Shown here piece by piece: positions 36,784 through 45,612 of a stretch of 64,000 nt of DNA. A program made the translations under genes and the position numbers. This DNA is from Geobacter sp. (lineage in GTDB: Bacteria > Desulfobacterota > Desulfuromonadia > Geobacterales > Geobacteraceae), in contig JACOUQ010000004.1 in assembly GCA_016177775.1 (NCBI GenBank), positions 62,001 to 126,000 of the forward strand, in the 5' to 3' direction. The notes under the pieces are model-generated. The model was not told the DNA's origin. It ran no database searches and saw only the letters and a program-made list of their open reading frames with translations. Numbering within the stretch: the first letter of the stretch is position 1; every line of letters starts with the position of its first letter.

Positions 36784-39700
36784 ATGCCCGCCCCGCAAGA
36801 AATCCTCGACCTTGTCGAACGCTTCGACCGCAACCTTGTCTCCTACAAATCAGGCCAGTACAACGAAACCCAGCTCCGCCGCGAGTTTCTCGATCCGTTC
36901 TTCGAGGCCCTGGGCTGGGACGTGAACAACCGGCAGGGTTACGCCGAGGCATACAAGGACGTGATCCACGAGGACGCCGTCAAGATCGGCGGCAACACCA
37001 AGGCCCCCGACTACTCCTTCCGGATCGGCGGCACCCGCAAGTTCTTCGTGGAGGCGAAAAAGCCCTCGGTCCACATCAAGGAAGACTCCGCCCCCGCCTT
37101 CCAGGTGCGCCGCTATGCATGGTCCGCCAAGCTCCCCCTATCCGTCGTCACCGACTTCGAGGAATTCGCGGTCTACGATTGCCGCATCAAGCCGGACAAG
37201 GGCGACAAGCCCGCTATCGCTCGCACCGTTTACCTCACATACAAGCAATACGCCGAGAAATGGGACGAGATCGCCGCCGTCTTCTCCCGCGATGCGGTCC
37301 TCAAGGGCTCCTTCGACCGGTACGCCGAATCCCACAAGGCGAAGAAGGGAACCGCCGAGGTGGACGATGCCTTCCTCTCGGAGATCGAGAACTGGCGCGA
37401 CCTCTTGGCCCGTAACATCGCCCTGAGAAACCCGGCCCTTTCCACCCGCGAGCTGAACTTCAGCGTCCAGCGCACCATCGACCGGCTGATATTCCTGCGC
37501 ATCTGCGAGGACCGGGGGATCGAAGATTACGGCGCGCTGCGCAATCTCTGCAACGGCCCCAACGTCTACCCGCGCCTGCGGGAGCTCTTCTACAAGGCCG
37601 ATGCCCGCTACAACTCGGGCCTCTTCCACTTTCGCCAGGAGAAGGACGTCACTGAGGCCCCGGACAAATTGACCCTGGATCTCGCCATAGACGACAAACC
37701 GCTCAAGGAGATTCTCCGCCACCTCTACTACCCCGATTCACCCTACGAGTTCTCGGTTCTTCCCGCCGACATCCTCGGCCAGGTCTATGAGCAGTTCCTG
37801 GGAAAGGTAATCCGCCTCACAGCCGGGCATCATGCCGTGGTGGAGGAGAAGCCGGAGGTGAAGAAGGCGGGCGGGGTCTTCTACACGCCGAGCTACATCG
37901 TCGAGTATATTGTCGGGAACACCGTGGGGCGGCTGTTGGGAGACCCGATTTTTGTTCGTAGGGGCGATCCTTGTGATCGCCCGAAATCCGGGACAGGGCG
38001 AATACAAGATTCGCCCCTACAGAAAATCACCCCCAAAGAAGCCTCCAGCCTCCGCATCGTCGACCCCGCCTGCGGCTCCGGTTCATTCCTCCTCGGGGCC
38101 TATCAGTATTTGCTCGACTGGCACCTCCGCTGGTACACGGAGAACGACCCGGCAAAGTGCGCCAAGGCGAAGCAGCCTCCCCTCTACCAGGGACATGGCG
38201 GCGAGTGGCGGCTCACCACCGCCGAGCGCAAGCGCATCCTCCTCAACAACATCTACGGGGTCGACATCGACTCCCAGGCCGTGGAGGTGACCAAGCTGTC
38301 GCTGCTGCTCAAGGTGCTGGAAGGGGAGACCGGCGAGTCGATCAGCAAGCAGCTTTCCTTCTTCCACGAGCGGGCGCTTCCCGACCTTTCCAACAACATC
38401 AAGTGCGGCAACTCCCTGATCGGGCCGGACTATTACGATCAGCGGCAGTTGGGTTTCATGGACGAGGAGGAGCGGTACCGGGTAAATGTGTTCGATTGGG
38501 AAGCGGAGTTTCCGGAGGTCTTCAAGGCGGGGGGATTCGACTCGGTGATCGGGAACCCGCCGTATGTGCGGGCCGAGTCCCTGGGCGACGCGAAGGGTTA
38601 CCTTCAAAGCCGTTACGCCTCCTACGACGGCGGGGCGGACTTGTATGCCTACTTCATGGAAAAGGGAATCCGGATGCTGCGGGATGGGGGGATGTTCGGC
38701 ATCATCGTTTCCAGCAGCTTCCACCGCACCCGCTTCGCCGCTCCCCTGAGAACGTTTCTCGCCAGGGAGGCGGCCGTGGAACGGATCGTCGATTTCGGCG
38801 GCCTGCCGGTCTTCGAGAGCGCCAAGGACACCTACGTCTGCATCCCGATCCTGCGCAAGGGGAAACCGGGCGAAACGGCCGAGGTCTGCAACGTGACGAG
38901 CCTCACCCTGCCGGACCTGAACTCTTTTGTCGCCGAAAACTCCTACCCCATTCCGGCGGCCCGCCTGAGCGCCGAGTCGTGGTCCCTCAAGGACGACCGG
39001 GAGACAGCGGTCTTCGCGAAGGTCATGGCGGCCGGCGTGGGGCTCGGGGAGTATGTGGAAAAGAAGATGTTCTATGGGGTTAAGACCGGTCTGAACGAGG
39101 CGTTCGATCTTTCCCTTGATGAATGGACTGCGCTCTGCGCCGCTGAACCCCAGTCGTGCGGTTTCATTCATCCGCTCGTGGGGGGGCAGGATATCCGGCG
39201 TTTCCGGCTGGACGCCAAGGAGCGCTACATGGTGGTGATCCCCTGCGGCTGGACCCGGCAGATGCTGGCAACCGCAGCCGACGAGCAGACGGCATGGAAA
39301 TGGTTCAGGGAGAGGCATCCCCTCCTGGCGAACCGGCTGGAGCCCTTCGCCGCAGCCGCCCGCAAGCGGCAGGACAAGGGAGAGTTCTGGTGGGAGCTCC
39401 GTTCGTGCAGCTACTACGAATACTTTGCAAAGCCGAAGATCATCTTCCCCGACATCACCAAGGAGCCCCGCTTTTTCCTCGACCCCGACGGCCACTACCT
39501 GACCAACACCGCCTACTGCCTCGGCACCGACGACCGCTACCTCCTCGGCATCCTCAACAGCCGCCTCTTCTGGTTCGCCATCAGCCACATCAGCATCCCC
39601 TTCGGCGTCCGGGCCGGGCAATACCGCTATCGCCTCATTTATCAGTACATGGAAAAGGTCCCCATCCGCCCCGTTAACCATTCCGACCCCGCCGATAACT

Positions 39701-39894
39701 CCCGCCACGACCGGATGGTCGCCCTTGTGGAGCAGATGCTCGCCCTCCAGAAGCAGCTCGCCGTATCCAAAACCGCCCACGACACGACCCTTATCCAGCG
39801 CCAGACAGATGCCACCGACCGCCAGATCGACCGGCTGGTGTATGAGCTGTACGGGCTGAATGAGGAGGAGATTGCGGTGGTGGAGGGGAGGTGA
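36784..39894 (+). CDS. Type IIG-like restriction-modification protein (Eco57I-type)
   Basis: 1036 residues. The N-terminal 200 residues have a PD-(D/E)xK nuclease signature (Pro75-Asp76, then FVEAKK with Glu90 and Lys92). The central helical part is followed by the adenine methyltransferase: SAM motif VDPACGSGSFLL (426-437) and NPPYV (591-595, N6-adenine type). The C-terminal ~250 residues should be the target-recognition region. Restriction and methylation in one chain fits type IIG/IIL. No separate specificity or methylase gene adjoins. Residues about 392-412 are encoded by a 63-bp palindromic repeat, an insertion just before motif I that may or may not be tolerated. It is preceded by a terminator and followed by an IS200-like element. 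Confidence 0.88.
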   Translation: MPAPQEILDLVERFDRNLVSYKSGQYNETQLRREFLDPFFEALGWDVNNRQGYAEAYKDVIHEDAVKIGGNTKAPDYSFRIGGTRKFFVEAKKPSVHIKEDSAPAFQVRRYAWSAKLPLSVVTDFEEFAVYDCRIKPDKGDKPAIARTVYLTYKQYAEKWDEIAAVFSRDAVLKGSFDRYAESHKAKKGTAEVDDAFLSEIENWRDLLARNIALRNPALSTRELNFSVQRTIDRLIFLRICEDRGIEDYGALRNLCNGPNVYPRLRELFYKADARYNSGLFHFRQEKDVTEAPDKLTLDLAIDDKPLKEILRHLYYPDSPYEFSVLPADILGQVYEQFLGKVIRLTAGHHAVVEEKPEVKKAGGVFYTPSYIVEYIVGNTVGRLLGDPIFVRRGDPCDRPKSGTGRIQDSPLQKITPKEASSLRIVDPACGSGSFLLGAYQYLLDWHLRWYTENDPAKCAKAKQPPLYQGHGGEWRLTTAERKRILLNNIYGVDIDSQAVEVTKLSLLLKVLEGETGESISKQLSFFHERALPDLSNNIKCGNSLIGPDYYDQRQLGFMDEEERYRVNVFDWEAEFPEVFKAGGFDSVIGNPPYVRAESLGDAKGYLQSRYASYDGGADLYAYFMEKGIRMLRDGGMFGIIVSSSFHRTRFAAPLRTFLAREAAVERIVDFGGLPVFESAKDTYVCIPILRKGKPGETAEVCNVTSLTLPDLNSFVAENSYPIPAARLSAESWSLKDDRETAVFAKVMAAGVGLGEYVEKKMFYGVKTGLNEAFDLSLDEWTALCAAEPQSCGFIHPLVGGQDIRRFRLDAKERYMVVIPCGWTRQMLATAADEQTAWKWFRERHPLLANRLEPFAAAARKRQDKGEFWWELRSCSYYEYFAKPKIIFPDITKEPRFFLDPDGHYLTNTAYCLGTDDRYLLGILNSRLFWFAISHISIPFGVRAGQYRYRLIYQYMEKVPIRPVNHSDPADNSRHDRMVALVEQMLALQKQLAVSKTAHDTTLIQRQTDATDRQIDRLVYELYGLNEEEIAVVEGR
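37958..38020. repeat. GTAGGGGCGA palindromic repeat inside the RM gene
   Basis: GTAGGGGCGA at 37958-37967 and its perfect reverse complement TCGCCCCTAC at 38011-38020 bound a 63-bp element, with GATCGCCCGAAATCCGGGA-type inner palindromes. 63 is a multiple of three and the reading frame has no stop, so the gene reads through. Confidence 0.85.
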
Positions 39895-39905
39895 AATCAT
39901 ATCCA

Positions 39906-40025
39906 CCGGGGGATGAATCCCCCGGCTACCATCATTCCGTCCTTTAGGCCCATTGGTTCCGACGGGACGGAAAAGATGTTGCCGCATGGCGGCAATGGAT
40001 GGTAGCCCGGCGTTTCAACGCCGGG
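39906..40025 (+). repeat. Multi-hairpin repeat unit, left of the transposase
   Basis: Starts CCGGGGGATGAATCCCCCGG (hairpin 1), continues CTACCATC, a GACGGGAC hairpin, TTGCCGCATGGCGGCAA, then GGATGGTAG pairing back with CTACCATC, and ends CCCGGCGTTTCAACGCCGGG. A 17-bp extra segment is present relative to the right-hand copies. Confidence 0.85.
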
Positions 40026-40139
40026 AATGGAACGCCAGGTGTGGAACGACGGGTACGCAACGCCGGGGATCGTATGCCGGGGAACAACCCGGGGATTTTC
40101 ATAATGCCATATCGTCGCGTCGCGACGATGGGAGACGCC

Positions 40140-40592
40140 ATGGCCAATACCTATACTTCGTTGCACTATCACATCGTTTTCAGCACCAAGAACCGTGAAC
40201 CGTGGTTTACCCCGGAAAATGAACAACGAGTGTGGGAATACCTGGGCGGCATTGCCCGCGATCGCGAGATAAAGGCGGTGCAGATCGGCGGGTACAACGA
40301 TCATATTCATGCGCTTGTAGCCATACCTCCCTCTTTGGCTGTGAGCAAGACTGTTCAGCTCCTGAAAGGTGCGTCTTCGCGCTGGATACATCAGACGTTC
40401 AATGATATGGCAGCGTTTGCATGGCAGGATGGTTACGGCGCCTTTACGGTAGGCGTGTCGCAAATCTTGGATACAGTCCGATATATCGAGGGCCAGCGGG
40501 AGCATCACAGCATAAAGACTTTCCAAGAGGAATATGTTGCGTTCTTGCGCAAGCATGACGTTGAATTCGATGAACGGTATGTGCTTGGATGA
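40140..40592 (+). CDS. tnpA: IS200/IS605-type Y1 transposase
   Basis: 150 residues from ATG 40140 (GGGAG 5 bp upstream); the frame upstream is repeat sequence. Starts MANTYTSLHYHIVFSTKNRE, typical of the family. HUH motif His55-Ile-His57 in NDHIHALV and the nucleophile Tyr115 in VRYIEGQREHH are both present, so the enzyme looks active. It would cut and rejoin single-stranded DNA at hairpin ends. No TnpB/IscB gene accompanies it. Flanking multi-hairpin units resemble the REP/RAYT arrangement. Confidence 0.87.
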   Translation: MANTYTSLHYHIVFSTKNREPWFTPENEQRVWEYLGGIARDREIKAVQIGGYNDHIHALVAIPPSLAVSKTVQLLKGASSRWIHQTFNDMAAFAWQDGYGAFTVGVSQILDTVRYIEGQREHHSIKTFQEEYVAFLRKHDVEFDERYVLG

Positions 40593-40597
40593 GTAAT

Positions 40598-40700
40598 CCG
40601 GGGGATGAATCCCCTGGCTACCGTCATTCCGTCCCGACGGGACGGTAAAGATGTTGCCGCGTGGCGGCAATGGATGGTAGCCCGGCGTTTCAACGCCGGG
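40598..40700 (+). repeat. Multi-hairpin repeat unit, right copy 1
   Basis: 103 bp, direct copy of the left unit: CCGGGGGATGAATCCCCTGG, CTACCGTC, GTCCCGACGGGAC, TTGCCGCGTGGCGGCAA, GGATGGTAG, CCCGGCGTTTCAACGCCGGG. Starts just after the transposase stop. Confidence 0.87.
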
Positions 40701-40775
40701 TATGGTGTGCGCGATGTGGATGATGTCTCCTTCAGTCGCTACGCGACGTGGGAAAATGTTGTGGCGAATCGTGAT

Positions 40776-40878
40776 CCGGGGGATGAATCCCCCGGCTACC
40801 ATCATCCAGTCCCGACGGGACGGTAAAGATGTTGCCGCATAGCGGCAATGGATGGTAGCCCGGCGTTTCAACGCCGGG
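40776..40878 (+). repeat. Multi-hairpin repeat unit, right copy 2
   Basis: 103 bp, nearly identical to right copy 1 and to the left copy, in the same orientation. The 75 bp between the two right copies contain a further small palindrome (GTCGCTACGCGAC) related to CGTCGCGTCGCGACG before the transposase start. Confidence 0.87.
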
Positions 40879-40993
40879 AATGGGGCACCCGGGCGGGTGC
40901 CTTTTTTGTGTCTTGCATTTTCCGCGACACTTCCTTATATTATTCAATATTTCATATATTAATTAAATGGAATGCTATGGGGGTATGTCTGTC

Positions 40994-42661
40994 ATGAAGA
41001 TTCTTGTCATCGGCGCCAATGCTGCCGGGGCCAAGGCTGCGGCCAAGGCGAAGCGACTCAATCCGGCCGCGGAGGTGACTGTGGTCGACCGCGGGGAATT
41101 CATTTCCTACGGGGCCTGCGGTATTCCATACTATGTGAGCGATACCGTTAAGGAGCTCCGGGAGTTGATGAGCACCCCGGCGGGGGTGGTGCGCAACCCC
41201 GCCTTTTTCGCGAGGGTCAAGGGGGTCACTGTTATCACCGGCACCGAGGCGGTGGAGATCGATCGTTCGGGGAAAAAGGTAACCGTCCTGGAGCAAAAGA
41301 GCGGCGAAATCCGGACCCTTCCGTACGACCGGCTGGTGCTTGCCACCGGGAGCCATCCCGCTACCCCGGTCCTGTACAATGTCCAGTGCCCGAGCATCGT
41401 CACGGTCAAGAGCATCGAGGACGCCGAGCGGCTGAAGGCCAGGGCGCTTCCCGGCACCGCGGTATGCGTGGTGGGGGGCGGGCTGATCGGCCTGGAGACC
41501 GCCGAGGCCCTGCGGATGCGAGGGGTCAGGGTGACGGTGCTGGAGATGCGCGATCAGCTCCTTCCGGGGGTCCTCGATCCGGAGATGGCCCATCAGGTGG
41601 AGAAGGAGCTGCGCGCCAACGGGGTGGAGGTCGTCACCTCGTGCCAGGTGGTCGGATTCGACGGGGAGAAGCAGGTGGAAAGGGTAATCACCAACCGGGG
41701 GGAGTTTCCGGCTGATCTGGTGGTCTGCGCGCCCGGTGTCCGGCCGAACGTGACCCTGGCGGAGCAGGCGGGGCTTACCCTTGGCACTACCGGCGCGATT
41801 GCCGTGGACGAAAGGATGCGGACCTCGGACCCGGATATCTTCGCCTGCGGCGACTGCTGCGAAACCACGCACCTGGTCACCGGCCGGAAGGTCTACCTCC
41901 CCATGGGGAGCACCGCCAACAAGCAGGGGAGAGTGGCCGGGATCAACGCTGCCGGCGGCGATGCGACATTCAGCGGGGTGCTGGGGACTACCATCATCCG
42001 GGTCTTCGACTGCAATGCTGGCAAGTCGGGACTCACCGAGGCGGAGGCCCGTGCCCTGGGATACGACGTGGAGACGGTCCTCGCCCCGGCGCCGGACCGC
42101 CCGCATTTCATGCCCGAGGCCAAGCCGATTGCCCTGAAGCTGGTGGCCGACCGGGCAACCGGCCGCATACTCGGCTTACAGGCTGCCGGTATGGGAGATG
42201 TGGACAAGCGTATCGATGCCGCCGCTACTGCCATCACCTTCGGCGCTACCGCCGAGCAGCTCTCCCAGCTAGACCTTGCCTACGCCCCCCCGTTTGCCTC
42301 CGCCATGGACAACCTCATTGTGGCGGCCGACATCATGAAGAACAAGCTGGCCGGCGAGGCGAAAGGCATCAAACCCCGCGAAGTGTGGCGCAAGCTGGAG
42401 GATGGGGAAGATTTCATCCTGCTCGATGTCCGCTCTCCGGACGAACATGGCGAGGTGCGGATCGCCGGGGCGAAGCTCGTGCCGCTTGGCGTGCTGCGGG
42501 AGAAGCTCGATTCCCTGCCGCGCGACAAGGAGATCATCACCTACTGCAAGGTCAGCCTGCGGGGCTACGAGGCCCAGAAGATCCTCCAAGCCGCCGGGTT
42601 CGCCGATGTGAAGTTCATGGACGGTGGGATACTTACCTGGCCATACGAGCTGGAGCGGTGA
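40994..42661 (+). CDS. CoA-disulfide-reductase-like flavoprotein fused to rhodanese
   Basis: 555 residues from ATG 40994 (GGGGG 10 bp upstream; ATGs at 40967 and 40985 are less well placed). FAD/NAD fold: KILVIGANAAGAKAA, catalytic Cys in SYGACGIPYYV, second nucleotide site VVGGGLIGLE, FAD C-site DIFACGDC. Residues 450-555 are a rhodanese domain with active-site Cys in ITYCKVSLRG. Such fusions reduce CoA or polysulfide disulfides (CoADR-Rhd, Npsr type). Role in sulfur or redox homeostasis is likely. Ends at a strong terminator shared with terC. Confidence 0.92.
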   Translation: MKILVIGANAAGAKAAAKAKRLNPAAEVTVVDRGEFISYGACGIPYYVSDTVKELRELMSTPAGVVRNPAFFARVKGVTVITGTEAVEIDRSGKKVTVLEQKSGEIRTLPYDRLVLATGSHPATPVLYNVQCPSIVTVKSIEDAERLKARALPGTAVCVVGGGLIGLETAEALRMRGVRVTVLEMRDQLLPGVLDPEMAHQVEKELRANGVEVVTSCQVVGFDGEKQVERVITNRGEFPADLVVCAPGVRPNVTLAEQAGLTLGTTGAIAVDERMRTSDPDIFACGDCCETTHLVTGRKVYLPMGSTANKQGRVAGINAAGGDATFSGVLGTTIIRVFDCNAGKSGLTEAEARALGYDVETVLAPAPDRPHFMPEAKPIALKLVADRATGRILGLQAAGMGDVDKRIDAAATAITFGATAEQLSQLDLAYAPPFASAMDNLIVAADIMKNKLAGEAKGIKPREVWRKLEDGEDFILLDVRSPDEHGEVRIAGAKLVPLGVLREKLDSLPRDKEIITYCKVSLRGYEAQKILQAAGFADVKFMDGGILTWPYELER

Positions 42662-42689
42662 GATGATGAAAATTTGAAGGGAAGGAAAC

Positions 42690-42719
42690 AAAAAGCCCCG
42701 GCGAAACCGGGGCTTTTTT
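42690..42719. terminator. Bidirectional intrinsic terminator
   Basis: AAAAAGCCCCGG-CGAAA-CCGGGGCTTTTTT between the convergent flavoprotein and terC genes; A and T runs on both sides. Confidence 0.92.
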
Positions 42720-42724
42720 GATGG

Positions 42725-43465
42725 CTATTCCTCGACATATGGCTGGTGCAGCTTGACCGGCGCTCCGGCCCGCTTCAGTCGCAGGTTCAGCATCTCCACG
42801 CAGACCGAGAAGGCCATGGCGAAGTAGATGTACCCCTTGGGAATGTGCATCCCCAAGCCGTCCCCCACCAATGCCACGCCGATCAGGATCAGGAAGGAGA
42901 GGGCGAGCATCTTGATGGTCGGGTGCCGCTCCACGAAGTCGCCTACAGCGCCGGAGAAGAGCATCATGAAGCCGACCGCGATGACCACGGCCATCACCAT
43001 GACAGAGAGCCGGCTGGCCATGCCGATGGCGGTGATGATGGAGTCGAGGGAGAAGACGATGTCCAGCAACATGATCTGCACCAGCACCCCGGCGAACGAT
43101 GCCGCCACCCTGGCCGAGGCCTCGCCTTCCACCCCCTCCAGCTTTTCGTGAATCTCCAGGGTGCTCTTCCCAAGGAGGAACAGGCCACCGGCAAGGAGAA
43201 TCAGGTCGCGCCCCGATATCTCCCGGCCGAGAACGGAGATGAGTGGCGCCGTAAGCCCCATGAGCCAGGTGAGGGAGAAGAGAAGCCCCACACGGGTGAA
43301 CATGGCGAGCCCGAGGCCTATGACCCGGGCCTTCCCCTGCTGTGCGCGTGGGAGCTTACCCGCTAGGATGGAGATGAAGATGATGTTGTCGATCCCGAGG
43401 ACGATCTCCAGGGCGGTCAGGGTAGCCAGGGCGATCCATGCCTGGGGGTCGGTAAGCCAGTCCAT
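42725..43465 (-). CDS. TerC-family integral membrane protein
   Basis: 246 residues, about seven transmembrane helices. The acidic motifs EIVLGIDNIIFISIL and LLDIVFSLDSIITAIG place conserved Glu/Asp residues inside helices 1 and 5, as in TerC/Alx. Alx-type members export manganese. It is the third gene behind a manganese riboswitch, supporting that function. 47 bp follow the RHH gene. Confidence 0.9.
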   Translation of the reverse strand: MDWLTDPQAWIALATLTALEIVLGIDNIIFISILAGKLPRAQQGKARVIGLGLAMFTRVGLLFSLTWLMGLTAPLISVLGREISGRDLILLAGGLFLLGKSTLEIHEKLEGVEGEASARVAASFAGVLVQIMLLDIVFSLDSIITAIGMASRLSVMVMAVVIAVGFMMLFSGAVGDFVERHPTIKMLALSFLILIGVALVGDGLGMHIPKGYIYFAMAFSVCVEMLNLRLKRAGAPVKLHQPYVEE

Positions 43466-43512
43466 TGTAGTTATCTCCTGTGTCAGGTGTTGTTCAGCCG
43501 GAAATTATCTTG

Positions 43513-43755
43513 CTACCCCCTCTCCCCATGGTGGGAGAGGGGGGGACGCCGCGCGTCCAGCTCCGCTTTCCAAAGCTCCAGCGCCTGGCGCATCATCTCG
43601 GACATGCTCGAACATTTGGTGGTGAGGAGCTCAAGAAACTCCTGTTTCTCCTCTTCACTCACCCGCAAGGACAATACATGGTAGCGGGGCGTTCCTTCGG
43701 TGTCCTTTGCTTTTGCATTGCGCCGGCGGAGCGGCATGACAGTTTGATTCGACAT
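43513..43755 (-). CDS. Ribbon-helix-helix protein
   Basis: 80 residues, GGAG upstream of ATG 43755. Residues 24-65 (YHVLSLRVSEEEKQEFLELL, then SMSEMMRQALELW) match an RHH DNA-binding fold. The last 10 residues (PPLSHHGERG) are encoded by a CCCTCTCCC palindromic repeat, so the natural C-terminus was probably altered. It lies between htpX and terC; it could be an operon regulator. Confidence 0.7.
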   Translation of the reverse strand: MSNQTVMPLRRRNAKAKDTEGTPRYHVLSLRVSEEEKQEFLELLTTKCSSMSEMMRQALELWKAELDARRPPLSHHGERG

Positions 43756-43775
43756 CGTTGTCTCCTTTCAGCCCG

Positions 43776-44633
43776 TCAAAGTGATCGGCCAACCATCGCT
43801 TCCAGCCTGGCGATTCGCTCCTCCATCGGCGGATGGGTGGAGAAGAGTTTCAGCAGCGAGCCGCCGGTGAGGGGATTGACGATGAAGAGATGGGCCGTGG
43901 CCGGGCGTGCCTCGTGCATGGGGGCGAGGTGGGCCGCCGTGTGCAGCTTGCGCAGGGCATTGGCCAGAGACAAGGGATTGCCGCAGATGCGAGCCCCCGA
44001 TTCGTCGGCCAGGTATTCCCGCGAGCGGGAGACTGCCATCTGGATCAGCATCGCGGCCATGGGGGCGATGATCGCCATGGCGAGGCCGCCGGCCAGGCCT
44101 GGACCTTCCTCGTCGTCATGCCTCCCAGCGCCGAACATGGCGGCCCACTGGAGCATGTTCCCCAGCATGGAGATGGCGCCGGCAAAGGTGGCGGCGATGG
44201 TGGAGACCAGGATGTCGCGGTTGCGCACGTGGGCAAGCTCGTGGGCCATGACCCCTTCCAGTTCATCCTGCGAGAGGATGCGCATGATCCCATCTGTGGC
44301 GGCAACTGAGGCATGGCTCGGGTTGCGGCCTGTGGCGAAGGCGTTGGGGCTGTCGGATGGAATGATGTAGACTTTCGGCATGGGAAGGCCTGCCTGGATG
44401 GCGAGCCGCCGCACCATGCCGTAGAAAGCGAGGTTGTCATTCTCGCCGATTTCGCGGGCCCGGTACATGGCCAGAACAATCCGGTCCGAGAACCAGTAGG
44501 AGAAGAAGTTCATGGCGCAGGCCATGAAAAAGGCGGTGACCATGCCGCCGCGGCCGCCGATGGCACTGCCCATGGCGACCATGAGGAGTGTCAGCAGGGT
44601 GAGAAGAAATGTGGTTTTGAGTCGATTCGTCAT
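43776..44633 (-). CDS. htpX: HtpX-family membrane zinc metalloprotease
   Basis: 285 residues. Two N-terminal transmembrane helices, zinc motif HELAH in [14 protein letters not shown], two more helices, and the third zinc ligand Glu in SREYLADE. It degrades misfolded membrane proteins. GGAGG upstream of ATG 44633. First gene behind the yybP-ykoY element, followed at 20 bp by the RHH gene. Confidence 0.95.
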   Translation of the reverse strand: MTNRLKTTFLLTLLTLLMVAMGSAIGGRGGMVTAFFMACAMNFFSYWFSDRIVLAMYRAREIGENDNLAFYGMVRRLAIQAGLPMPKVYIIPSDSPNAFATGRNPSHASVAATDGIMRILSQDELEGVMAHELAHVRNRDILVSTIAATFAGAISMLGNMLQWAAMFGAGRHDDEEGPGLAGGLAMAIIAPMAAMLIQMAVSRSREYLADESGARICGNPLSLANALRKLHTAAHLAPMHEARPATAHLFIVNPLTGGSLLKLFSTHPPMEERIARLEAMVGRSL

Positions 44634-44668
44634 ATATACCTCCGAACGTGTGTGCTCCGCCGGGGCAA

Positions 44669-44822
44669 ATAAAAAAGACCTTTACCCTCGGCGTTTTGGT
44701 TAACGCATGGGTAAAGGTCTCGCTGACTTTGAAAAGTTCCGCGCCCGGGTGCTGGCACCGTCCTGACGGGCAAACGGGTCGGCCTTGTCCGTGGCCGATA
44801 GCTACTCCCCTTTACAGATTGC
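44669..44822 (-). promoter_or_regulatory. yybP-ykoY (manganese) riboswitch
   Basis: On the minus strand: TAAAGGGGAGTAGC (to 44801) opens the aptamer, a GC-rich arm with GGCCACGG and GGCCGACC follows, then AAAGTCAGCGAGACCTTTA closes it, so TAAAGG pairs with CCTTTA as P1. The P1 3' strand is also the 5' side of a terminator, GACCTTTACCC ... GGGTAAAGGTC with TTTTTT (44671-44720). Metal binding should stabilise P1 and allow read-through into htpX. These are the known hallmarks of the Mn2+ riboswitch class. Confidence 0.87.
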
Positions 44823-44859
44823 CATGTTACCCATGACGCTGATGGGTGTCAATATTTTT

Positions 44860-45132
44860 TTACGCCGGGGGCTGAGATGCGTTGCAGTACTTGCAGACGG
44901 CGGCATCCCATCCGATCCATTCCTTGCATCCGGCACACTGCCTGAACCCGCCCGGCACCTCCTTGATGGGTTTCTGAAACCAGATCACCAGGAGGAAGAT
45001 CGGGAAGATCATGGAGAGGAGGCACCAGAGCACGATGCTTCTTCCCCGCTTGTAGGCAAGAACCCCGCCGGCGACCCCGAAAGTCGCGATGACGAGAAAA
45101 ATAAAATAAACAGGTTTTGCGTAGCCGGGCAT
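44860..45132 (-). CDS. Small membrane protein with zinc ribbon
   Basis: 90 residues. Two hydrophobic helices (YFIFLVIATFGVAGGVLAY; IVLWCLLSMIFPIFLLVIW), then a CAGC...CKYC zinc ribbon at the C-terminus. Last gene of a four-gene operon (YkgJ, msrB, lipoprotein, this), with 22 bp to its neighbour. Function unknown. Confidence 0.8.
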   Translation of the reverse strand: MPGYAKPVYFIFLVIATFGVAGGVLAYKRGRSIVLWCLLSMIFPIFLLVIWFQKPIKEVPGGFRQCAGCKEWIGWDAAVCKYCNASQPPA

Positions 45133-45154
45133 TGCATCTCCTCCCTATTCTAGA

Positions 45155-45607
45155 TCATTTCACTTCCGGGCATTCCTCGTCCACAACCTGATCCAGCCGC
45201 GATGCGACAGGGATCGCCTCCCACTCGGTCTTGCCGGTCAGGTCGTATTCCGCGATTTTTCCACCCGAGGCGTCGAAGTGGACCACCCGGTTGAGCCGGC
45301 TCTGTTTACTGTTGCAGTTGATCTCGTACTGGTATAGGGAGTGGGAGATGTTGCGGAACTTCTCGTTCTTCAGAACGTCCATCACCTCTTGCCGGCCGTC
45401 TGCCATGTATGCCACCCGCGCCCAGACGGTGAGGAGCCCTTCCGGCGTCCGGACCAGCGAGTCCTTGTCGTAGAAGAAGTCCGAATGGTCCGGGGTGGAG
45501 TCGAGCAGGACCCAGTTCTTCTTTGCAGCGCAGGCGGAAACGGAGAAAATTGCCAATGCTGTGACAAAGACCAGGAGTGTGCGTTGATACAATTTCAGAG
45601 TTTTCAT
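45155..45607 (-). CDS. Lipoprotein with surface-adhesin E-like domain
   Basis: 150 residues from ATG 45607. Lipoprotein signal: hydrophobic LLVFVTALAIF then VSAC, cysteine near residue 26. The mature part contains WVLLDSTPDHSDFFYDKDSL, resembling the adhesin-E-like domain (PF16747) found in many short lipoproteins. Starts 5 bp after the msrB stop. Envelope protein of unknown function. Confidence 0.78.
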   Translation of the reverse strand: MKTLKLYQRTLLVFVTALAIFSVSACAAKKNWVLLDSTPDHSDFFYDKDSLVRTPEGLLTVWARVAYMADGRQEVMDVLKNEKFRNISHSLYQYEINCNSKQSRLNRVVHFDASGGKIAEYDLTGKTEWEAIPVASRLDQVVDEECPEVK

Positions 45608-45612
45608 GGGTA

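Noticed and set aside
38083..39987. Long open reading frame of over 600 codons antisense to the RM gene
   Set aside because: Codon-bias shadow of the GC-rich RM gene; no domain motif and no ribosome site, while the sense strand has full RM motifs.
39897..40880. CRISPR array
   Set aside because: The repeated units are 100-120 bp with internal hairpins and no regular spacers; they flank a transposase.
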